Source: Pleurostoma richardsiae
Lineage: Eukaryota > Ascomycota > Sordariomycetes > Calosphaeriales > Pleurostomataceae
Direction: 5' to 3'
Length of the DNA stretch: 64,000 bases
Assembly: GCA_030052745.1 (NCBI GenBank)
Contig: JANBVO010000002.1
Coordinates: 124,001-188,000 of the forward strand
Below, in pieces: positions 56,960 through 64,000 of this stretch. Position 1 is the stretch's first letter. Each line of letters opens with the position of its first letter. The notes under the pieces are model-generated. The model searched no databases, was not told where the DNA came from, and saw only the letters and a list, made by a program, of their open reading frames with translations. A program made the translations under genes and the position numbers.

Positions 56960-57803
56960 GTAAGGGGAAGGGGGGGACCGTGTTCGTGAATCTTGATTCT
57001 CTGATGTAGATCAACCGCATCTTGCTCTATAGATACTGTCCATCTCCTCTAGAGTCGGAGTATCTTCCGTAAGAGTTGACTTCGAAATCAAGCAAAGGTT
57101 TATTCATGTTACAAGCTACAACGAGTGTTCATTCAAGCCATCATATCCTAGGCACCTTCCTAAGATTTGAGGGAGAAGAGAATCAGTACAAAACCTAGAA
57201 ATCTATGCCTCTCTCCCCCTTACAGTCTTACTATGTCTTCGTCTTTCATCCTGATGGAGAATGCTCCCCGCAATTTACTGCGGCCACCCCCGCGATACGC
57301 AAATGCACACGCCTTTCTGCATGGCCTGTGCGTACCGCTAGCGACAACGTGGTGCGTGGACCAGGGGTTCTCTCTCTCTCTCGGCTGAGAATTGTGGTTG
57401 AGCTGTCCTCAACTGCAGACTGCTGCGGCGATCTCCAACGGTACATTTACGCGTACCCCAAGCCGACCGGCAGACCTTCAACTCTCAACGGCAAAGCGAA
57501 GCTGCACCAGAACGACAATTGCAGTCTTCTCTAGTAGCAGCACCCGCGCGATCCCGTATACCTGCAGTTGATCGATTGCCGTGGCGAACCAATAGCTGGG
57601 AATGCGGTAGCTGTGCGGAGAGCCTTCCCCTGCGGCTGCTTGCAGCGTTGAACGTGGCCACAAATTCGTGGGACGACGACACCGGCCTGCCCCCCCTCGA
57701 CGATTGCACAACCCCTCGAGTCGATCGTACGAGACTGCCCGAAGGTTTAGGTGCTCGTGGAACAACAAACGAGGAAGGGATACTGCGACAAATCTAGGAC
57801 ACA
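56960..57803. other. intergenic
   Basis: 844 bp between fluG and the ERV41 gene. Nothing recognised. Confidence 0.5.
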
Positions 57804-59122
57804 ATGAACGGCTTCAAGGAGCACGGCCTCGACGAGGACGCCTTTGCCGCCAAGGCTGGAAACATCGTCAGCGCCTTCGATGCCTTCCGTAAGCGAACCA
57901 CCTCCCGCTTCTCTCTCCCCCTCCCGCTGCAATCTTCCGGCTAGCTTCTCGGCGTGCTCGCACATGGTGCTGACATCTCCTCTCCCCGCAGCCAAATCAA
58001 AACCCCAGTATGTCCAGCGCACCGCCGGCGGCGGCAAGTGGACCGTTGCGATGGCCGTCGTCTCCCTCATACTCGTCTGGTCGGAGCTCGGGCGATGGTG
58101 GCGCGGCACCGAGAACCACACCTTCGCCGTCGAGAAGGGCGTCGGGCGGTCGATGCAGATCAACCTCGACGTGGTGGTCAACATGCACTGCGACGACTTG
58201 CACGTCAACGTGCAGGACGCGGCTGGCGATCGCATCCTGGCGGCCAAGATGCTGAAGCGCGACCCGACGAACTGGTCGCAGTGGGCCGACGGCAAGGGCG
58301 TGCACCGGCTCAACCAGGACTCCCACGGCCGGGTAGTTACCGGGGAGGGCTGGACGGCGATGGATCGCCACGAGGAGGGGTTCGGCGAGGAGCACGTCCA
58401 CGACATCGTTGCGCTGGGTCGGAGGAGAGCCCGTTGGGGCAAGACGCCGAGGCTGTGGGGAGGCAAGGGCGACAGCTGCCGCATCTACGGCAGCATGGAC
58501 CTGAACAAGGTGCAGGGAGACTTCCACATCACGGCGCGGGGCCACGGCTACACGGAGTTCGGGGAGCACCTGGATCATAGCGGTATGTCGAAGCCTGGTG
58601 TCTCTTGATAACTACTCTAAGAAGAAGCTGATACTGACGGGTGGCATCCTAGCATTCAACTTCTCCCACGTCATCTCGGAGCTCTCATTCGGCCCCTTCT
58701 ACCCCTCGCTCGAGAACCCGCTCGATCTGACCGTCAACCCGGCGTCCGCCAACTTCCACAAGTTCCAGTACTTCATGTCCGTCGTGCCGACCGTGTACAG
58801 CGTCGGTCCCGCAGGCAAGTCCAGCTCACGCACCATCCTGACCAACCAGTACGCCGTAACGGAGCAGAGCGGCGAGATCTCGGACCGCGTCATCCCCGGC
58901 ATCTTCTTCAAGTACGACATCGAGCCCATCCTGCTGGTCATTGAGGAGCAGCGCGACGGCGTGCTGGCCTTCCTGGTCAAGGTCATCAACGTGCTCAGCG
59001 GCGCCGTGGTCGCCGGCCACTGGGGCTTCACCATCACCGAGTGGGTCAAGGAGACGTGGGGGAGGCGGAAGAGGCGGAGCGCCGAGGGCATGCTCGGCGC
59101 GAAGGGGGAGTATGATGAGTAG
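57804..59122 (+). CDS. ERV41: ERV41/ERGIC2-type ER-Golgi cargo receptor subunit
   Basis: Three exons: 57804-57888, 57992-58582 and 58653-59122; 382 codons, 381 aa. The N-terminus FDAFPKSKPQYVQ is followed by a membrane span (WTVAMAVVSLILVW). The luminal domain has the family's DLHVNVQDAAGDRI, DSCRIYGSMDLNKVQGDFHI, HVISELSFGPFYPSLENPL and FQYFMSVVPTVY. A second span (LVKVINVLSGAVVAGHW) precedes a short basic tail. Erv41 pairs with Erv46 in COPII vesicles and retrieves luminal ER proteins. Length is normal (about 350-380 aa). The ATG at 57804 begins MNGFKEHGLDEDAF, as in relatives. Confidence 0.94.
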
Positions 59123-59800
59123 AAGGGAGTCCTCCGGAGTTTGTATCTGGTCATTGTCGGCTTTCTTTTGGTGATTGGATCTTCCGTTGTGTTCATGATC
59201 TGCATGGTATAGACTATGGAACGAAGAAGAAAAGCGTTTCTCTTTTAGCCGCCTAAGGCGATATACGAATGCCGTTTCTTGTGCAGATATGCCCTAAAGG
59301 TGCTGACCCTCTGTACTACCTAAACCGATGGTGTCTAAAGTTAGTCTGGGGGAGAGTCCGGAGTGGGAACTCGGGTCTCCTGAGGTGTTGACTCTCTAGC
59401 CGGATGTTATGGATGGTACGCTGGAAGCAAGTTTGCTAAGTTCGCGAATTTTCACATAAGAGGCGATGCTGAGCCAGACCAGAGATCGTCTAGAGGGTAT
59501 AGGTTCGTCAGCAGATGGCGTTCATGACGAGCCCTTGTGATGGCAGGTGGTAGGGAGTGAAGCCAATCCGCAAAAGAAGTTAACAAAAGAAGTTAAGATA
59601 GGTATACCAGAAAAGGCACTTGAGAACACAAAAGGGAGTGAAAGGAAGAAGGCTGGGGAAATAGAAAATGGAAGGCAAAAAAAGACGAGGTACAAACGTC
59701 TACACATACGGGTCGAACGAGGGCCAAAAGTGAAGGGAAGCTCCGGCCGGTGGAGCTCCTCTTGACTTCATCAGGCCCAGCCTGGGATCTCAGCGTCCCA
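59123..59800. other. intergenic, A-rich tract before repeat copy B
   Basis: 678 bp. Bases 59560-59720 are A/G-rich and precede repeat copy B, as in copy A. No gene recognised. Confidence 0.5.
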
Positions 59801-59991
59801 GCTACTGCGCCCCCTGCCCTTTCGGCTTTGCGGGTATTATTTTGCGGCTTGTCCCTCCTCCCCAGCATGCGTCATGAGGGCGAGTCCGGAGGGGGCCGTG
59901 TCTGAGGATCATAGGATGAAAGCCGTTTTCGAAGGAAGTGGTGTAGCCGTTAGGCTACCGTGCTCCCCAGCTACCTCACCGCTGTTGGAAA
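59801..59991. repeat. diverged dispersed repeat, copy B
   Basis: This is the second copy of the repeat at 594-827, in the same orientation. It shares the 19-mer CCCCAGCATGCGTCATGAG (59860-59878), GCTACTGCGCCCC at the left end and CTCCCCAGCTACCTCAC at the right. It is shorter than copy A by several indels. No open frame or terminal repeats are seen. Confidence 0.75.
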
Positions 59992-61621
59992 ACAGTAGCC
60001 TTAGAAAAACTGATATGGCCAAGATCAGATGAGGGAGTGACCCAGGTGGCAGGCACCAGGCACCAGCCATCATTAACACCAGGACCAGCACCCACACCAC
60101 TCGAGTGTGGAAAGTATCTATTTGATGACACGAGGGTGTCTTATATCTGGTCCGTTCTCTTCCGCTTCAGATATAGCTACTATGAGCACTTGCCCCTAGA
60201 GCACGAAGATGTCAATTTTGGCAGCGACTTGGCACGCGAATTTTGCATGCTGCCAGAGAGATCGCTCCTCTTGTCAAGATCAAGTGCACACATGTCTACC
60301 TCCACGACCACAATACTGCTCTGGCTTCTTCAATAACGCTATGTAGACACGCATCCAAGAGAGGAGATGAACAGACTGGGCAAGCAAAGCAAAAAAAAAG
60401 GCATTGTACATCTGAGAATCCCTTCTTTTGTCCAGAATCAAGGATATGCCTTTCAGTATCACCATATCTCGAGAGCATGCCATGCCCCTTATTACCGGTA
60501 GACGCCGACGCAGGGCAAACAGCATCCGACTATTCGATGCGGGAGGACTTCACCCTGTACTGTTGGTCCCTCGAAATCCTCCCATCTGGTCTGCGCTATG
60601 CTGTAACTGAGAACACACTGACCTAACGTAAAAGGTCGCTGGAAACTGACTACTCACTCATCAGTGAGCTTCTAAAGCTCGACGACGAGAGGCAGGGGGG
60701 CTGTCTCCCTGAACAACAGACAAACGGAAGAGAGAAAGTATCGGGGGAGTGTTCCCATTTAGATGGATCAGCTCTTCTAGCGGAGCATGACAACGATTCC
60801 ACCGATACAAGCCTCTTAGATGGTCGGGAAAAGGGGCAATGACCGAGCGCATCGCTGAAGGACTGACCCTCTATCCTGACGACAGCCGCCAATACAAACT
60901 TCCGTTGAAGGGACTGGAACTCTGAGAGAACTTCTCTCTTCCGCCATGCCCAACTTGAGGCAGCGGACATACACCTCCTCAAGCTGGTCACTACCAACAT
61001 ATCGTGGCTCGCGATGTTCGCATCAGGATGCGAGGAACAATGAGAACGCGAGCATTACTGACTGCGGCCAAACTCAGGACGAAGGACTCGATACTCCAGC
61101 CTTTTCCAAGGGCCGGGACTTGCTGCCACCAATAGTCAAGTCGCCCAGAGAAGAAGCGTCACCGTGGCCTGCAAAAGCTGATGTTCTCCAGAGACTCTCT
61201 CTGTCATCCAAGGGACGGTCAGCGCACTGGAGTGGAACGATAGACGTCCAAACTGTTGAGGCACGCGCCGTTTAGTGGTCACTTAGCATGCTTAGCTAAT
61301 GCCCGTTCCCCCTGTCCAGCCGTTGTTGGGAGGAAAAGGGCTGCTGTCATTGGCGAATGCCTCCCCAAGAGGTACGGAGTGCACAGTAGTGTGTCGGTCC
61401 CCGAACCCACCCGACGACTGCCATTGACTCGGGGCCGAAAATAATCGATTTGTTGCTCGTGATAGCAGTCCGGCCTGCTTGTGCAAATCTTCCCTGCTCC
61501 ATCTCACCCGCTGCCGACGAAGGCGATGATGCTCTTCTAGAGCCGAATAACTATTGGAAACAGCTTTGTTCCTCTCTCGCAGCCGCCCATCGATGTCTCT
61601 ACGCGTGACTACCTGTCCAGA
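59992..61621. other. intergenic
   Basis: 1.6 kb between repeat copy B and the MCP2 gene. Some 60-127-codon open frames occur, none with recognisable features. Confidence 0.45.
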
Positions 61622-63430
61622 ATGAAAGCCCCGTCGCTGTCCTCCGTCGTCTTGCGGCGCTGGGGAACCTCCGCGTCCTGGACATGCGCCAAATGTCGCC
61701 ACCAGCTCGGGAGGACTTCCGCCCCACGATTCCCTTCCACCAGACAATATTCGACGTCTAGGCAGTCCGTCCCGAAGCACAAGGCTCAGCCCGCACGCGC
61801 ACGAGTGGTCATTCTCGCTGCGAGCGGTGCTGCCGGCGCGGGCGTGCTGGCGTTTACGGACGACATCAAGTACAGCTACGACGCAGCAGAACGAACGGGG
61901 CGAGTAGGTGTTGCCCTGGCTGTCTGCGTGTCTGACTACCAGAAGACGCTGAAGAAGAGGGAGGCGCTCGAAGACGAGGAGGAGAAGGCCCGCATCCTGA
62001 GTGACTGCCACAAGCGGTGTGCCGTCAGGACACTTAAGGTCTTGGAGAAGAATGGCGGCATCTTCATCAAGCTGGGCCAGCATCTGGTACGTCCGGCACC
62101 GCCAGAACGGCACTTCGTGCTTGCTAATTTGCCTTAGAGTGCGATGAACTACCTGCTACCCCCTGAGTGGACTACGACCTTCATCCCCTTGCAAGACCGA
62201 TGCCCCGTCTCGTCCCTACAGTCGATCGAGGACATGTTCAAGCAGGATACAGGGGAAGAGCTCTCGGACTACTTCACCGACTTCTCCGCCGACCCCATCG
62301 GCGCCGCCTCGCTGGCTCAGGTGCACATAGCAACAATCAAAGAGACGGGCCAGAAGGTTGCCGTCAAAGTCCAGCATCCCGGACTGGCGCAATGGGCACC
62401 CCTGGACACAGCGTTGACCAAGTTCACCTTCTCGACGCTCAAGCGCTTCTTTCCCGAATATGACCTCGAATGGCTTTCGTCGGAGATGGAGGTCTCGCTG
62501 CCACAGGAGCTGGATTTCCAGTGTGAGGCCCACAACGCGATGCGCACCAAGGAGCACTTCTCCCACTTTTCGCAGATACCTCTAGTGATCCCCGACGTCA
62601 TCTGGGCTAAGAAGCGAATCCTCGTCATGGCCTGCGAGTCTGGCCACCGGCTTGACGACCTCGAGTACCTTGATTCGAACGGCATCGACCGCGACGAGGT
62701 GTCTGCGACGCTTGCGCACATCTTCAACGAGATGATTTTCGGCGAGGGCGCACCCCTGCACTGCGACCCTCACGGCGGTAATATCGCCATTCGCAAGAAC
62801 CCGAGACGGCGCGGCGCGAACTTTGATGTGATCCTCTATGATCATGGTCTGTACCGCGACATACCGATGGACCTCCGACGGTCGTATGCCAAGATGTGGC
62901 TTGCTGTGATTGATGGTGATATGGAGCAGATGAAGAAGCATGTGCGCGAGGTCGCCGGCGTGGATGACGAGCAGTTCCCGCTGTTTGCCTCTGCAATCAC
63001 GGGCCGCGACTTCAGCGTCGTCAGCTCGTCGATCATGAAGCCGCGGACCGAGGACGAGCGGGGCAACATGAGCGGCCAGTTGCAGGAGGGGCTGCTGGCC
63101 GACCTCATCGGGATGCTGGGCCAGGTGCCGCGAATCATTCTGCTCATCCTGAAGACCAACGACCTCACGCGCAGTCTGGACGAGAACCTTCACACGCGGC
63201 AAGGGCCGATCCGGAACTTCCTCATCCTTGCGAGGTACTGCATGCGGACCGTCTTTCGGGAGCAGCTCGAGGAGATACAGAAAAACGGCTCGTTCTTGTG
63301 GCCGCCTAATACGGTGCGGCTGGTGGCTGCGTCCTGGAGTTTCCTAAGGGTCGAGATAAAGCTCAAGGCATTCGAGCTCTGGCTCAGCATAAAACGGATC
63401 ATCGGCCTGCAGCGCGCAGAGGTCTTCTAG
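61622..63430 (+). CDS. MCP2: ADCK1/ABC1-type atypical kinase, mitochondrial (MCP2-like)
   Basis: Two exons: 61622-62086 and 62138-63430; 586 codons, 585 aa. The start (SVVLRRWGTSASW, basic with Ser/Arg) fits a mitochondrial presequence, and a hydrophobic stretch near residue 60-80 could be a membrane anchor. The ABC1/UbiB hallmarks are present: the KxGQ motif (Lys150 in IFIKLGQHL), PIGAASLAQVHIATI (A-rich nucleotide loop), KVAVKVQHPGL, HCDPHGGNIAI and YDHG in place of DFG. Mcp2/ADCK1 proteins belong to the UbiB family and affect mitochondrial lipid homeostasis and inner-membrane organisation. The ATG is the first in frame and the intron falls next to the KxGQ motif. Confidence 0.95.
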
Positions 63431-63918
63431 AATTCTAGCATGTAGACATGATATCTTGCATAGTGGCGCTAGACTTAGACATACTAATACTTGCCCATGA
63501 AGCACTGACTTCTGCTTCCTCATGGCGTGAATTCTCCGTCGAGCGTGACATCACAGCAGGAATGGCAAACAGGGGACAGGCCACTGGGCATAGTCGAGAT
63601 CTGCAACACGCAATTGGTCCGCTACGTAGGATCCGCTGCCTTGTCTGGGCGGCACGGCACACGCGTATCCGGGAATATCGAGCTTTCTTGATTCTACCTA
63701 GGCTCGCTCCTGGCCTGATGACCTGCCTAGCTGCGCTGGATTACGATGCGACGGCGAGCCGGCCATATTAGTCGGTTGATTCCCCATCCAAGCCCGATAT
63801 CACGTCCTCTCCCCTGTTTCCCCTGTCACATCCACAATCAGGGATATTCCTCGCAGTTGAGCGGATCTGCACCCCTCCACCTAGTTGAGAGAACGCCTAC
63901 AAAGTAGACTTTGTTAGA
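63431..63918. other. intergenic
   Basis: 488 bp between MCP2 and the truncated last gene. Nothing recognised. Confidence 0.45.
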
Positions 63919-64000
63919 ATGGCTACTGCAAAGGCTGATACGGTTGATACTCCTGAAGGGCGGTTTGCTGGACTTCATTCCAGGTGGACTCAGTATTCAG
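63919..64000 (+). CDS. start of a gene cut by the window edge
   Basis: An ATG at 63919 opens 27 codons to the end of the window (MATAKADTVDTPEGRFAGL then more). The preceding 70 bp look like a fungal leader. Family cannot be told from so little. Confidence 0.35.
   Translation, partial: MATAKADTVDTPEGRFAGLHSRWTQYS

Noticed and set aside
60243-60626. 127-codon open frame on the plus strand with some protein-like stretches
   Set aside because: No motif, no ATG-linked exon model and no frame continuity with the segments after it.

Overview
The window is nuclear DNA of a filamentous ascomycete (Pezizomycotina, most likely Sordariomycetes; the species cannot be named from sequence alone). Genes are split by short introns, mostly 49-90 nt, with GTRNGT donors, CTRAC-like branch sites and YAG acceptors. 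The gene families are typical of moulds: a rhodopsin-like membrane protein, FluG, a sedolisin, a yapsin, a Dfg5/Dcw1-type GH76 enzyme and a C2H2 regulator. Intergenic gaps of 0.2-2.5 kb separate the genes. There is no operon structure, CRISPR array, rRNA or convincing tRNA. For most genes I assigned exons by hand so that phase, family motifs and splice signals agree; total CDS lengths were checked to be multiples of three.

Layout. 0-12 kb: four minus-strand genes, namely a rhodopsin-like seven-helix protein, a UPF0303/GlcG-like protein, a CSC1/OSCA stress-gated cation channel and a class I methyltransferase. A decayed coding relic lies near 9.6-9.95 kb. 13-25 kb: POM33/TMEM33 (+), a PTEN-type phosphatase (+), a GPI-anchored yapsin (-), a CorA-like Mg transporter (+) and a sedolisin (-). 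26-33 kb: a coiled-coil protein (+), a branched-chain aminotransferase (-) and CTP:phosphoethanolamine cytidylyltransferase (-). 33-44 kb: a Ser-rich conserved protein (+), the mRNA-export nucleoporin RAE1/GLE2 (+), a small possibly mitochondrial protein (-), a 94-aa small protein (-), a C2H2 regulator-like protein (+) and a DapA-family aldolase (-). 46-54 kb: a 2OG-Fe(II) hydroxylase (+), a MYND protein (-), a GH76 mannosidase (-) and a metallophosphoesterase pseudogene (-). 54-64 kb: FluG, ERV41 and the ADCK1-like kinase MCP2, all on the plus strand, then the first codons of a gene cut by the window edge.

The genes are mostly single-copy housekeeping or cell-surface functions and I see no joint pathway. 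A methyltransferase is present but no backbone synthase, so there is no secondary-metabolite cluster. Shared themes are only loose: the secreted or wall-anchored proteins (yapsin, GH76, sedolisin) and two nuclear-pore genes (POM33, RAE1) 23 kb apart.

The most unusual observations are: a diverged repeat shared by the two ends of the window; a metallophosphoesterase gene that lost metal ligands and reading frame; an intron in the C2H2 gene whose acceptor position reads TG; two probable GC-AG introns; and 16-nt and 19-nt micro-exons.
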